Shown: positions 48,642 to 60,744, counted from the first letter of the stretch. The stretch is 64,000 nt of DNA from Fasciolopsis buskii (GCA_008360955.1 LUCM01007226.1:250104-314103); one strand, 5' to 3'. The notes: generated from the sequence alone by a model not told the origin. Translations and numbers: made by a program.

Positions 48642-50779
48642 CTACGTGATAGGGCAGCAAAGGAAAAAACATAAGGTTGACAAACATGACCGTATGCAAT
48701 CAATTATTTTACAGTCAACTGATAAACCACAAAGACAGAAATCAGATGAATTGCAAGAATGGACTATAGGTGATTTTTACGCTAACGAAAAAGCTCAGTG
48801 TTCTCAATAACAAATCGCGTATGAGAAACAACTGTCTGTGCCACACATATTCCTCGTACAAACGCAAGCATCTTACCAGTTGTGAAGCTGCACGGACTTC
48901 AGAAGAGTATTCAGTCTTTGCATCCACTACGTTGACGTTGTCTGAATGTGAAAAATTTGGCCAGAGCTGAAACGTGAATCGTATTATTTACTGGCGAATT
49001 ATTATATCCGTGGGTAAGAAAACGGACCCCGCTTCTATCTCAATACTAATGTGAACAGTGGTGTGAAAACATCCGTTCGGCAACATCCAGACCACACACA
49101 GCTGAGACGTTTACAAGACTCGCCCATTTGATTTTTAGCAAAAGAGAGATGCAGGGTGCATGACAAAGGTCAGCTATTCCAGACTCCATATTCACTAATC
49201 AACTCTCCACTGAATCCACGGTTTGTCTTTTGTTAGACAAAGTGATTTACATTGAAGGGAGAAAACTCCGTAATCAAAAGCTGTATTGTAAAGGGGAATG
49301 AGACAATGAAGCAAGTGCTCCGTGCTGAGCAAGTGACTGCAGATGTGATGTCCGGGGGGACCATTGATCAACCGAAGGGTCTTTCAGTGAACTCGATCAC
49401 GAAAGGAAAAAACAATAGACGAAGCTCCACGGTACACATAACCTCAATATTCAAATTGTTGGGGTTGGAAGGTACTCCATGTTTCGTACCATCTGGCTCA
49501 TGAAAACGGGGAAAGATGTTATCTGAGGAGTCGCATTCTGAATGTTCAATCAAAGAACAGTGTTAAAGACCGCAAACCGTTGGGAATTGCTGACTGGCAG
49601 TCAACTTTATATGCCTTTTGACCGATTCATAAAAGAAGATCAACGTTCCCCAGAGGTGAAGACAGAGTCAAGGGCCAAGAAAATTTGGTTCGTTTGCCTT
49701 TATCAGGATAAAATGTCTATTGCAGAAAAAAGGAGCCATTGCCTTATGGAATTGTGATCCACACTTGTTACGTTATAGTGTCATAAACGGACTCTTGTGA
49801 TATTTTACAGTGGGAATTCTTACCAGATATCACATCCTCAACAATGTCGCTACCTGTCCGCAGCCGCTTATTTGGTGATTGTGATCATACAATCACGGCT
49901 AACCATCGAAATACCGTTCTTCCCCCTGTTGGCAATCTGGAGACGAGGTGGGTGGTGTACAACTTCGCTCTAGGCTTGTTCCCGGGTTTTGGAACCAGCG
50001 GCGCTGGAGTATTGTAACAAAACCATGGTCATCCAAACGTGGTCGTGTTGTTATTACAACAAACTCTAAAGATCACTCTTGGTTTAAAACCAATCAGCAG
50101 CGGTGTTCATAACATCCACGAGATTATCCCACCGAATGTTCAGACAGTGCTGACACGAAAGAGGCTGCGATCATTTACTTTCTAGTGTTCTTGAACTACT
50201 TTGCTTATACTAGCTATTTTATTTAATACGTTTGATTTAGTTGCTCACCAACCTTGCGCTATGGACTATTGGATACCTCGAGATAGCGACCAAAACGCAG
50301 CACACGTACGACGTTAACGGTTGCACCAAATGACTCGAACTAAGCACTAGACATGCTGAGTACAAAATGAAATAAAGGGCGGATTTGACCCGATCTGTTG
50401 TATTTCAAACATTCTTCATCCGCTTGATGACATTTTTGCCAAGGTCTACCGTAAAGGGATTTCAAACAATTGTTCATAGCACGCGGCATTCAAAATGTTG
50501 CTGATGAACAAACATTATCATAAGCCCTACTAGTGAAGCATTTTTTCGAAGTTGTGATATAGGCAGTTGGGCGGATATAATAAGGTCAGTTATTGTGTCC
50601 CAGCACTCCAGCATGCATATAAGAGAACAGATACAGTCGAAGCAAAGGGTGTTCATAAAATGGCCATTAATACTCAATAATTGAAAACGATAAAACCCGG
50701 ACAAAGCAACTCGCGAGGCGGGGGCGAATGGCTTAGTAATTTAAGCCCACCACTTCACCAGTTTTAAACAAGCACATGA
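48642..50779. other. Rab27 intron, unique part
   Basis: Intron sequence between the last exon and repeat H3. The frame at 49252-49503 shows no known domain. Confidence 0.6.
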
Positions 50780-51200
50780 GATTACATCGCGACTGCTAAA
50801 ATAATGCCCAATAGAGTCGTACTCAAGAACACTGGCATGAGGAAACGAAGCTGAATGAGGATTTGAGTAAGTCGTAATAGCCGACAAAAACCCATGGGAA
50901 GTCTCTCTGATTAATCATGGATCCTGAGAATCGCTGCTGATCGAAACTCGTGTATAACAGAAAGGAATTTTAAAGGAAATTCAAAAAAAGAATCATGACA
51001 ACAATGATCGAAAATGGGGCAAGAAAATGAAACAACGTGTAAAGTTCACAACACATGCTGGCTCTTCTATTCCCCATCTTCACATCACCAGCCACCCATC
51101 AGGACCCATGAATCCTCTGCGGGCTTGATACTACCCGGTTGCCGAAACCAAAGTAGAGAGTCCACTTAATGGACTCTACCCCGAACCTTTAACCAAATGG
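50780..51200 (-). repeat. Repeat H3, 3' half (split by LINE A2)
   Basis: It continues H from CCATTTGGTTAAAGGTTCGG to near TTTTAGCAGTCGCGATGTAATC on the minus strand, matching H1 30290-30708. Together with 54534-54946 it restores one uninterrupted H element. Confidence 0.85.
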
Positions 51201-54200
51201 TATCATCATCATCGTTCAGCGTTAAACAGCAAGGCAAGCCTCACTGACCGCTGCCTTTTCCCCAGAGTTACACGTTTATATAAATTGAGTGAATATCCAA
51301 CGCGAACAGGGAGTGGACCTACACAGGCGGGAAAAGATAAGATACTGCTGCAGACAATACACGGAACACAGTCTAACTGTACAAACTCACGTGTTTTCAA
51401 TCATTCTGATTCGATAGAAAATGACAACACGATTGCCACTGTTCACGGCTCACTGCCATATCCTTAAGTGTCTCAAGCCAGCAAGTCGATGAATCTTTCG
51501 GACCCCAACCACGAAGGCGTGAGACACCTACTTTACTTAAGTTCGCTGCACGTTTTCTCATTCCACGTTGTCACGTCATCTGTTGGCCTCCACATGGCTT
51601 CTTCCATTCCTTAGGAGGAACACAAAATAAGGCACGGTATGGTAGACGAGTGTCCGTCATACGCAACACGACCCAACCAGCGTAGTCTACTAAGTTTCAT
51701 ACGCTGAAACAAGCTATTCTCAGAAGTGGCACCCAATACCAGATTCCTAACCTCAATATTACTCACCCGGTCACTCCATCCAATCCTAGCCATACTACGT
51801 AAACATCGGTTGTCGAAAACCTCCAACCGACGAATATCTCCCACACGCATACTCCACGTCTTGCAACCGTACAACAGAAATGAACGCATAGCAGCACAGT
51901 ACACACGACCTTTCAACTTCAGTGAAATATCAGGCCGANGCCACAAGTGCTTCAATCCAGCGTAAGCTGCACGAGCCTTGGATATACGCATACTTACCTC
52001 CAATCCCGAGCCACCATCGTTAGACACGCAGCTACCAAGGTAGGTGAAACGGTCCACAATCGTCAGCTCCTCTCCATCCAGTATCAAGTTCGGCGCTGCT
52101 GTCGTCCAGTCCTGTAACAGTACTTTGCACTTTGAAGGTGCAAATCACATGCCAAACCGAGCAACCGATCTCGACAGTCTATCTAGTGCCCGTTGTGCAC
52201 GGTCCGCAGACTCGAACAGACACAAAACGTCGTCTGCGTAATCTAGGTCGCATAGCTTTCCTCCATTTCCCAGTTCCACTCCTACATCCCGGAGACCTCC
52301 TAAAGCATCTTCCATCACCTCGTCCAAGACGAAGTTGAACCCTTGTCGAATGCCACTAGTCGTTTCGAATGAACGTGACAGTTCACCGTATACCCTAACG
52401 CGACCATAGGTATACAAGTACAATGCTCGCAACAGGTTCACAAACTTCGCTGGCATACCCTTCCGGTGAAGAGCACTGAGTAGTGCCGGTCAATCCACGG
52501 AGTCGAAAGCACCTTTCAAGTCGAGGAAGACTACGATCGTAGGGCACCGGTGCGTGTAGCGCGTTTCGAGTATCTGTCGAAGAGTGAATATTTGATCGAT
52601 GCAACCTCGACCTGGCCCAAATCCGGCCTGTTGTTCGCGGATATTACTCTCGCGAATCGGTGTCAAACGGCGCAGCATTATCGAAGCTAACACCTTAGTA
52701 ACTATTGGAATTAGACTAATCCCACGATGATTGCTGCAGTCACTCCGGGTACCCTTCTTGAAGATGGGTACAATCAGTGACTCAGTCCACGATAGCGGGA
52801 TACGCTCCTCGTTCCAAATATCACGAAGTAGGGAGGTAAGTGATTTCATCAACACCTCTCCACCCAATTTGAAAAGAACTGGGGGAAGGTCGTCTGGACC
52901 GGCAGCTTTTCCCCTCTTTAGAAGCCGAATATTCGACTGCACTTCCACTTCCGTTGGGGGATCAAGTGACATCTCCCAAGGATTCACAGCTCCAGACGTC
53001 GGACCAGATACGATAGCGTATGGCCAGTTAAACTGATCCTTGAAATGTTCCGCCCAACGGTCCAGTCTTTCCTGTCTACCATGGATCAGCTCTCCATTCT
53101 TATCGCACACGACTTCACTAACCGAAGTTCGCCGCCCACCGCTGTCGCGTATAAGCTTAAACAGTCTTTGACTGTTACCTGAAGCGGACGCCACTTCCAT
53201 CTCTTCGGCTACCTTAACCCACCAGTTTTCGCGGTCATTCCTAAGACTTATGGTCAACTGACGCTGCAATTGCCGACGCATCTTATTCATTTCCTTGCAG
53301 TTAGGCAGCTCGCGTTTTTGCTCCATTAGAATTAGCGACGCTTGAGAGATCCAGTGTTTTTGATGAACACTAGATCTGGGACCGCAGGCGAAATTCGCTG
53401 CCAAATGCATAGCCTGCTTAATTTGATCATACTGATCGTCTACATTGCTATTGGTTGCAGTTCTTAGTTCCTCGGACAGTTTCTGTTCATAGCTGTTGCG
53501 AACAGCCGAATCAGACAAACGTTCGACAGCCAATCGGGTTTGTGGCCTGCGTCGATGGCCATTCAGCTGCAGCAAAAATCGCACTAAAACTAACGCATAA
53601 TCCGATTCGACGTACGTGGTCCAGTAAAATCTACAGTTCTGGACAGAACCGCGCCAACGGTAGCTAAATGCGATATCGTCAATCTGACTCAAAGTACCTG
53701 TCGAGTTAGAACGCCACGTCGCTGTGCGACGCGAACTGTGTCGGAAATCCGTACTAGATAGGAATAAGTGATTATCTGCACAGAGTTGGAGAAGTCTTTC
53801 TCCGTTGTCTGTTCGCTGTGCAGGCAAGGCCCATCGCCCACCTAAACAGGACTCCGATACACTCAGTTTGCCAACTTGTGCATTAAAGTCACCTGCTACC
53901 ACTACAATGTCAGAGCGTTTGCTCTTCCGAACAAGAGTGACGAGGTTGTCGTAAAACTCGTCTTCTTCCATGTCAGTGCTGCAGTCCGTTGGAGCGTATG
54001 CCGAGATAACAAATAAACTACGTTTAACACTACTACCCTTTCGGACGCCAACTGATCCCTACACTCTCATGGCACACAAGCGACTGTTGACTGGGATCCA
54101 ATCTAAAAGGGCTGCTTCAGCCTTCTCACTCAAGACTATTCCTACACCACGTTGACCCACAGCTTGAGCTGCTTCGTCTCCTGAAGTGCGAACAAAATAT

Positions 54201-54533
54201 CTTGACGAGACATTTGGCGCAGTCGGTTGAATTACTCTACTCGAATCCTGAATTCGTGTTTCACTCACACAGCAGACATCAATGGAGAGTGAGTTCACTG
54301 TCAGAGCCAAACACGCCTGTTGGCCAGCCTGCATTAAAGTGCGCACATTGAAGGAACCCAGATTCAGAGGCTGACGAGGCTTGAGAAAATGTGAGCTAAC
54401 AGGCTGAAAACCACCTACTACACTACTTGACAATAAACCGTTGCGAGTATCGGGCGTGTCATCAATGGGGACACTATGGGTAGGCAGAAGGGGCAAACAG
54501 ATTGGGTTGGAGACAGAAGAGACAGGTTGAATA
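51201..54533 (-). mobile_element. LINE A2, near full-length APE-type non-LTR retrotransposon (RTE-like)
   Basis: One long reading frame on the minus strand encodes an AP-endonuclease (GSFNVRTL, DVCCVSETRIQD, VVVAGDFNAQVG), a linker and a reverse transcriptase. RT motifs include GKAAGPDDLPPVLFKL, NHRGISLIPIVTKVL, EQQAGFGPGRGCIDQIFTLR, FLDLKGAFDSVD, GIRQG and LDYADD, with a C-terminal RYCAAMRSFLLYG-like region. The 3' end is a GATGAT repeat tail. The 3333-bp length fits RTE-like elements. Three in-frame stops break the ORF (near 54057, 52487 and 52142). About six residues are missing after GIRQG. The endonuclease SDH motif reads SDY. The copy is therefore dead. It is flanked by CCATTT on both sides. 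Confidence 0.93.
51611..52456 (-). pseudogene. LINE A2 RT palm and C-terminal region
   Basis: Same frame as the upstream part. It holds GIRQG fused directly to FNFVLDE (the CPxSPxL residues are lost), the catalytic LDYADDV, a TGA after ARFGM, then FAPSKCKVLLQDW and the C-terminal domain ending RLRWLGRV, after which the frame is lost. One ambiguous base (n) lies near 51940. Confidence 0.88.
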
Positions 54534-54601
54534 AAATGGCCTAACCCACAAGACAGCAGCACGACCTTAGAATCACGTAACCTACTGGAGAACCAGTTCA
54601 C
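52490..54601 (-). pseudogene. LINE A2 endonuclease/reverse transcriptase ORF, N-terminal two thirds
   Basis: The frame is continuous from inside the H repeat (54601) to 52490, apart from one TAG near 54057. The element itself begins at 54533. Endonuclease residues run from about GSFNVRTL to ESDYALV, followed by a basic linker (KEMNKMRRQLQRQLTISLRN) and the RT fingers up to FDSVD, where a TGA stops it. The catalytic His expected in SDH is Tyr. The frame continues past the stop to LYTYGRVRVYGELSRSFETT and LDYADD. Confidence 0.9.
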
Positions 54602-54946
54602 TGATCGTTCAATTCACGCACTTCCGGGTGGGGTTAAACATTCCGGGTTCCCAGTACACCCATTCACCACGGACATCGGTAGCAAAGCTGTATGCTTAGT
54701 ACGGTATCCGTGGTTGGTTTGAAATCCGGGTTTAGGCATTTCCACTAGATCGGGTACCAAGAATTAGTTAACCAGTTGGAGGGTCCAGGGTGTTCACCTT
54801 CGTCCTGGCACTTTAGTAGGAACACCTCTGTCACGAGAATGCAGTGTACAAGACTTCCTCAGTAGGGGCTATTTGAGACCCCGATCAGATGGGAGCATTT
54901 CGAGAGGCGTTCAGAGGGAGTAGTTAAGTAGGGGGTTAGTAGTACA
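54534..54946 (-). repeat. Repeat H3, 5' half (split by LINE A2)
   Basis: This is the minus-strand copy of the first half of H, from a (TA)n border to GGGTTAGGCCATTT, where LINE A2 begins. The other half resumes at 51200 with CCATTTGGTTAAAGG, so CCATTT is duplicated around A2. Confidence 0.85.
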
Positions 54947-54953
54947 CCACACC

Positions 54954-54986
<33 letters not shown>

Positions 54987-55003
54987 CATATATATATATA
55001 TAT
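54954..55003. repeat. (TA)n microsatellite at the H3 5' end
   Basis: About 50 bp of TA with two CA interruptions, directly outside the 5' end of H3 and in the Rab27 intron. Confidence 0.95.
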
Positions 55004-55194
55004 GGGGACAAATCTGTAACCACCAGAATTACGACAATAAAAGGGGAAATGCAAGAAAAGGAGAAGTTCGTGTGAATTTATGGGATAGGCCAGCTCTACC
55101 AGACCCGTTCTCCGCACCATCGATACGATACAGGCCCACTGCCCTGGTCCCAGGGGAGGGGTATTTAGTTAATAAGCTGGCTGATGATACTTAC

Positions 55195-55422
55195 TTCAAT
55201 TCACGTGCCATGGATGTGGCCATTGATAGAGGTACCTGGCGTTCGGCCGTTAGATCGAATTTATTCCCCACCAGTACAACGTCTGGACGGTCACAATAGG
55301 CATGTTGACACAACAAATCCATCCACTCACGACAGTTGTGCAAGCTCTTCTCGTTCGTTAGGTCAAATACGAGTAAGAAACCCATGGCATCGCGGAGAAA
55401 CACCGAACACAGACTGCGGTAG
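55195..55422 (-). CDS. RAB27: Rab27-type GTPase, middle exon (G4 motif)
   Basis: The exon joins the upstream exon in phase across the split Arg codon of WDTAGQER and continues YRSLCSVFLRDAMGFLLVFD. It then contains EWMDLLCQHAYCDRPDVVLV and the guanine-specificity motif NKFD (NKxD, G4). FRDAMGFLL and HAYC..PD are close to invariant in Rab27 proteins. The acceptor is TTCTTCAG and the donor is GAA/GTAAGT. Its 228 nt equal 1 nt, 75 codons, 2 nt, which fits both neighbours. The next intron (48642-55194, about 6.5 kb) is mostly transposon: the H repeat with LINE A2 nested in it, in the same orientation as the gene. Confidence 0.93.
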
Positions 55423-55650
55423 CTGAAGAAAAATAAGAAAAACGGGAAATGAGTTCAATTGATTGACTACTTGGAACTACCTGTTGTGTCATCTGACTGT
55501 CACATATATGTAAAAATATAGAAAACTAAGTTAACAGCTGACGCCGGATAACATTTGAATTATGAAGAGCACAAGACGTTAACAACAGACGTCACGGAGC
55601 GCAGTACGGACACAAGAGCCTCAGGATGACCGTGCCGAGCACCCTTTAGG

Positions 55651-55881
55651 ATGAAGCACGCTGAGCGCACAATTGAGTCATTGGCTCGCAACCTTACGAC
55701 GATTCGGCTACTGGTTGACGCACTAACTGTGGACGTGCGATCCGAAGCTAGGTACCTCAGTAGCCGGATAGAGGACATCAGAACGGGGGCCAAGGACTTA
55801 CTGATCTCTACCAAGGTAGAAAGCAAAGGGCAGGATAACATGCCATATTTACAAGGAATTTTAGCGCATATATACTGTTAA
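55651..55881 (+). CDS. Small unrecognised ORF inside the Rab27 intron
   Basis: The ATG at 55651 opens 76 codons. The peptide begins MKHAERTIESLARNLTTIRL and continues through DVRSEARYLSSRIEDIRTGA, with the heptad-like spacing of a coiled coil. An in-frame stop lies just upstream. A possible donor (ACCAAG/GTAGAA) follows the DLLISTK stretch. It is antisense to Rab27 and between two of its exons. It could be a fragment of a retrotransposon gag-like region or a chance ORF. No family is recognised. Confidence 0.2.
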   Translation: MKHAERTIESLARNLTTIRLLVDALTVDVRSEARYLSSRIEDIRTGAKDLLISTKVESKGQDNMPYLQGILAHIYC

Positions 55882-57054
55882 CCATTCGAGGTGGCAATGA
55901 CCTTGCGATTTAATATAAAAGTATGGAAGGTAGCCAATCGGAAAAGTGCAATATCCGAGGCGAAAAATTCCGTTACACTAATCACAGTAAAATTGAGAGT
56001 AACTCGAAAAATGAAGACTTTTGCCAGGAGTTAAAATGTGTAATAATTTCGACACCTTTGAATTATAGGGATCTGGCCTACCCTACAGTATCAGCTCAAA
56101 CTTGCGTTTATCTAAAACTTGAGATGAATTTCAAGACCATTTGGACTAAGATATAAAATGTCGAGCCATAGGCTGTTAAGGGAAAACTGTGATTTCACCG
56201 TTGCAGCGTCGAAAACTCAAATGAATCACGCTTCAAGGTCGGCGTGCATACTGCACTGCTCACGAAGTCCGCTATCCGAATCGGTTTACTGTCCAATCCT
56301 TTATTTTAGGCGAACCGGTCAAGTAGACGATCAATTACCTTGAACTAATCAATCATTTGGAACGGAGCACTAAATAAGGAAGTCCAATTTGATTTCTTTG
56401 ATTCACTATTCCCGAATCCCAAATGCACTACTGTGGTCGAGGGTAGGATGCGCGGACTCAGAGATGTCCACTTGAACTAAAAACGTCTCGAAATACTCTT
56501 ACATGACCGTGTGCCAAACAGCCTCTGCAGATCTACCTATTGCCAGCTTGTCAGTAAAATGTTGACACCAGACTACGCGGATGAAGACGAATGCCTGGCT
56601 TAATCCACCAAATTGAATGATACTTGGCAGTCAATCTAGTGGAATTGACTAAATCTTGCCTTCTAAGCATCCACGCGCAGCGTACTCGGCATAAGACACC
56701 ATGCTTTCTGATGTCTGTGGTAGAAGAGTGTAGTGGATGACCAAGAAGCCTGGTAACACCTAAAGCGTCAAAACTAAGCAGACCGTTATCGGCTAGCAGT
56801 AGATCAGTTCTTCTACCTCATAGGTTAGACTCATTGATACAAGCGTCGGGGTGGCTTTTAACTGAACTCTCCAGCTACGTTTGGACAATTGGGTGTCATA
56901 CCATGGACGAGCCGTAAAAGCGGACAACTGATGCCGTGTAGGCGGAGCATGGCAGAGTGGACGAGTGATGATCTCTATAGAGAATAGTTCCCATTCCGCT
57001 TTGTCTCACAAAACCACGGCTTCGACAGAACACAGTCAGCTCAAAGACATTATG
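55882..57054. other. Rab27 intron, nothing recognised
   Basis: Intron sequence with short frames only. Confidence 0.6.
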
Positions 57055-57183
57055 GCTACAAGCAGCCGCATTAAGATAAATTTATAGAGAAATTTATATT
57101 TACTATTACTCCTATGTACTCTGTAGATACCAGGATCTTTGGGGTGCCAGCAAAATAGACTTGGCGTACATCACAATCAGCGG

Positions 57184-57223
<40 letters not shown>

Positions 57224-57352
57224 CCGCTGATTGTGATGTACGCCAAGTCTATTTTGCTGGCACCCCAAAGATCCTGGTATCTACAGAGTACATAGGAGTA
57301 ATAGTAAATATAAATTTCTCTATAAATTTATCTTAATGCGGCTGCTTGTAGC
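57055..57352. repeat. Near-perfect 298-bp palindrome with (TA)n centre
   Basis: The arms 57055 to about 57187 and about 57220 to 57352 are exact reverse complements as read, meeting in (TA)n at 57188-57219. The outer ends are GCTACAAGCAGCC and its complement. No transposase or target duplication can be confirmed; ATTAT occurs near both edges but is not adjacent. It could be a foldback element, a cruciform-forming palindrome, or an assembly fold-back. It lies in the Rab27 intron. Confidence 0.9.
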
Positions 57353-58092
57353 GTATTATCGTCAGGTCTGAAAGTAAAAATTGAAAAACCAGTTGGATAC
57401 AGAAATTTAACAAACTCGTTTGAAAGGATCTTGGGCTTTATTCTGGGTTACTTTCATGAATTCTAACTAGCTCACTTGCTTGATAATTTACTTTATCGAA
57501 CACTGTAATCACGAATATGCCTGTAAACATAGACAAAAGATAGTCCCTCAGCAATTGAGATTCTATGTTCACAAATAAATGTAGGTTATGAACTGGAGAG
57601 CTTTCTTTTGTTCTGGCGTCAAGCTCACTCTAACGCACTGTGTTAATAACTAATTTTATTTTTGTAACAATGAAGCGATGAACTGGAAACAATCAACTTT
57701 TTGTACTACAACGTAGCACTTAACGATCTGACTAAAAAACATTAAAGTTAAATTTCCGTTTTCGTTGTTTTAGAACAAAAAACCTGGGACCTCCTTGATA
57801 ATAAACGAATAGATTCTAAAAAAACATGCGAAAGACAGTTATTCATATTTCTGTTAAAAGCTTACGACATAATTTCTCCCCTCAGTACTGTGGTACAATA
57901 GTAACAATGTTCCATGTACCCTTGACCTAATGGAGAAAAATATCGAAATTCCCCAACTGCCAGCGAATTTTGAGAAAGGATGATTCGTCGAACATAAAAG
58001 GGCACACAAAGACCATGAGCAGCAGCGCGAAATGGTGAGCGTGTTAGTTCGGCGAAAGGTTAATTTCGTTTGTGAATGTACACTAAGTGGTC
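57353..58092. other. Rab27 intron, nothing recognised
   Basis: AT-rich intron sequence between the palindrome and LINE A3. Confidence 0.6.
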
Positions 58093-59330
58093 ACCATCAT
58101 CATCATCATCGTCCAGCGTTAGACAGCAAGGCAAGCCTCACTGACCGCTGCCTTTTCCCCAGAGCTACAAGTTTCTACAGAGAGAGTGAACATCCAACGG
58201 GGAACAGGGAGTGGACCTGCACAGGGGTGAAAAGATAAGATGCTGCTGCAGCCAAAACACGAAACAGTCTAACAATACAAACGCACTTTCAATTATCGTG
58301 ATTCCATAGAAAATGACAACACGATCGCCACTGTTCATGGTTCACTGCCATATCCTTCAGTCTCCAGCCAGCTAGTTGATGGGTCTTTCGGACCCCAACC
58401 ACGAAGACGCGAGACAGTTACTTTACCTAAGTTCACCGTACATTTTCTCATTCCACGTTGCCACATCATCCGATGACCTCCACATGGCTTCTTCCATTAC
58501 TTGGGAAGAACACGAAGTAGGGCAGGGTATGGTAGACGAGTGTTCGACATACGCAACAAGTGACCCAAACAACGTAGTCTACTAAGTTCCATGCTGAAAT
58601 AAGGTATTCTGACAGCCGGCACCTAGCGTTAGATTCCTCCCCTTCACATTACTCACCCGGTCACTCTATCCAATTCTAGACATCGGTGGTCGAAAACTTC
58701 TAACGATGGACATCTCCCACACGCGCAGCGCCCAAATAAACAAGCTTCTAATTCACTAAGTTTTCAAACGTGTGCATTAAAATCAGTTACTGCAATAATA
58801 ATGTCAAAGCTTTTGCTCCTACGGACGAGAGTGGCGAGTTCGCCGTAAGACTCATTCTTCTTTACGGCAAAGCTGCTGTCAATTGGAATGCAAACAAGCT
58901 GCGCTTAGCAGCTGATTCCTGGAGTCTACTAACCGTGATCCGATCTAAATGGGCCGCTTAAGCCCTATTAGTCAAGATTTTGCCTACATCATGCTGGCCC
59001 GCAGCTCGAGCTGCTGAGGTAAAGATGAGTCACGATGCACAAACCCTGAATTCGTCTTTCACTGACGCAGCAGACATCAATCGCCAGAGAGCTCACTGGC
59101 AGCATTGGGGACGCTTGATGCTTGGCTCGCAGGACATTAAGCCCGTCAAAGAGCCGATATTCGGGAGCTGATGAGGCTTGAGAAAATAATGAGCTACTAG
59201 AACGAAAGTCATTCAGGACTGTTCGACAATGAACCATTGCAATCATCGTGCATGTTATCAGCGGGAGCACTATGGGTAAACATACGGGGAAAAGGAGGCA
59301 ATTAGTGATGGCAGCAGTCAAATATCGGAT
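58093..59330 (-). mobile_element. LINE A3, copy lacking the RT domain
   Basis: The CATCATCAT tail at 58095 marks the 3' end. The C-terminal part joins directly to a diverged endonuclease (DVCCVSERRIQ; DFNAHV in another frame), so the whole RT is deleted. Repeat R2 lies just 5' of it. It lies in the Rab27 intron between exons 55195-55422 and 60552-60744, in the same orientation as the gene. Confidence 0.82.
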
Positions 59331-59369
59331 GGGAACTCTCAGCAGTGCGCACGTTTTGCTACCCATCTC

Positions 59370-59790
59370 GCTCGATGCAATGGGTAGCGCGGTCCTGGTT
59401 ATCCAAGATGACAGATGCAATAAGGAATTCTTCGTAAAATTTTCAACTGATGGAAGATGGTGGACGGGCATTGTCACCAGTTTCAGCCGCTAAGAAAGAG
59501 AACGATTAGGGTTCCCAATTAGTCTTTGGTTCAAACAAGACCCAGTCCACGAGGCAGCGAGGTGTGGCTGAATGGGAGCCTATTTGCTTGGATTAGTTAC
59601 CTTTCAACTAGATTCTCCCAACAGGGTCGTCAGCACAAAACAATTCACAACATGGAGGACCAGAAGACTACTTTACCATACCTCTACCCACTGATTTAGA
59701 CAGAATTGAGTCTTTGGCTTGAAATAAGCCATCTTGTATAGCTTGTTGGACAATGGAGACGCAAAAGTCGTCACATCACGTTAAGATGCA
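59370..59790. repeat. Repeat R2 (5' of LINE A3)
   Basis: Second copy of R, with CTCGATGCAATGGGTAGCG, CAGCCGCTAAGAAAGAGAAC, CGAGGCAGCGAGG and TAAGCCATCTTGTATAGCT. It joins LINE A3 without the 450-bp segment that separates R1 from A1. Confidence 0.65.
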
Positions 59791-60551
59791 GTCTCACCAT
59801 TCTTAATGCGAATTCTCTTGGACAACTCTTCCTCTTCCGCCACGAGCAATTTTGATAGGATACCCTGGGCCGTCAGTCAAGTTGACTTTGGGACATACAA
59901 TACCAGCATGCACTGCTGTCTCAAAGGATCAGTCTGAACAGCGGGAGGTACCGCGGAGCAGAGTACTGATCTCCGCATATCTCGCAGATTCCGCCGTACT
60001 TCGCAGTGTATTCGCCTGACCTAATCCACTAATTTGCGACGGAACCGAACATATGAAAAACGAAAGTTTGGGAACGCAAAAACATAAATCTCGCATTAAC
60101 TGTCTCAAAAAGGACATTCCACATAATACCGCAAATTAACCAGAATGAAATGGTGGCTATATTAGTAAGGCCCCGTTAAATTTGATTTTTGTCCATCAAT
60201 CGACCGCAAAACACGATAAAAGGCTACTTGGATGTACAGCGAGTGTGTTGAAACGCTATTTTGGTTTAGAACAGTTAGGTAGCAATTCCGCAAACCTTCG
60301 TAAAGCAAGCTCCGGATTTGTTACGTTCTCCTCTTTATGAGGACAGAATTATTAAACTTCTGATATGAAAATTACTGTGAAATTCTACTTTGTGATTAGA
60401 GCACTTTGTCAAGACAGCATCTCTTAACTCCTGTCATCTGTTACCGCTTATTCGCAATACATGATTGTCTTCCGCATCACACCTCTCCAATGGACCCGTG
60501 CACATTTAGGTAATAAGAAGTAGCACCATACAACAAAAACGGTATCCTCAC

Positions 60552-60744
60552 CGTTCCTGACCCGCAGTATCCCATAATTGAAGATGTAAACGTTGCTTTG
60601 GACCCAAGAGACCTTCAGAATCACGGCTTTCACGGACAATGCGCTTCTGTCGGAAATCGACACCAACCGTTGAAGTGAAACGCGGGTTGAATACATTATC
60701 TGTGTACTGGAACCACAAACTGGTTTTTCCAACGTTACTGTCAC
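60552..60744 (-). CDS. RAB27: Rab27-type small GTPase, exon with P-loop, switch I and switch II start
   Basis: Rab27 GTPases direct docking of secretory and lysosome-related organelles by binding Slp/Slac2/Munc13-4 effectors. The exon reads [19 protein letters not shown] (P-loop, G1), a switch I segment with [12 protein letters not shown], then [20 protein letters not shown] (G3). The insert between switch I and WDTAGQ, with its GPKQR stretch, is characteristic of Rab27 rather than other Rabs. The acceptor is CTTTAG and the donor is AACG/GTGAGG. The exon is 193 nt: 2 nt, 63 codons, 2 nt. The P-loop has N where human Rab27 has G (GDSGVGKT). The first exon, which should encode an N-terminus ending near FLALG, was not found up to 64000. 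The 5.1-kb intron to the next exon holds LINE A3. Confidence 0.92.

Noticed and set aside
59164..59215. CTGATGAGG followed by CGAAAG as a possible hammerhead
   Set aside because: It lies in the LINE A endonuclease region (other copies read CTGACGAGG), the spacing is too long and stem I does not form.
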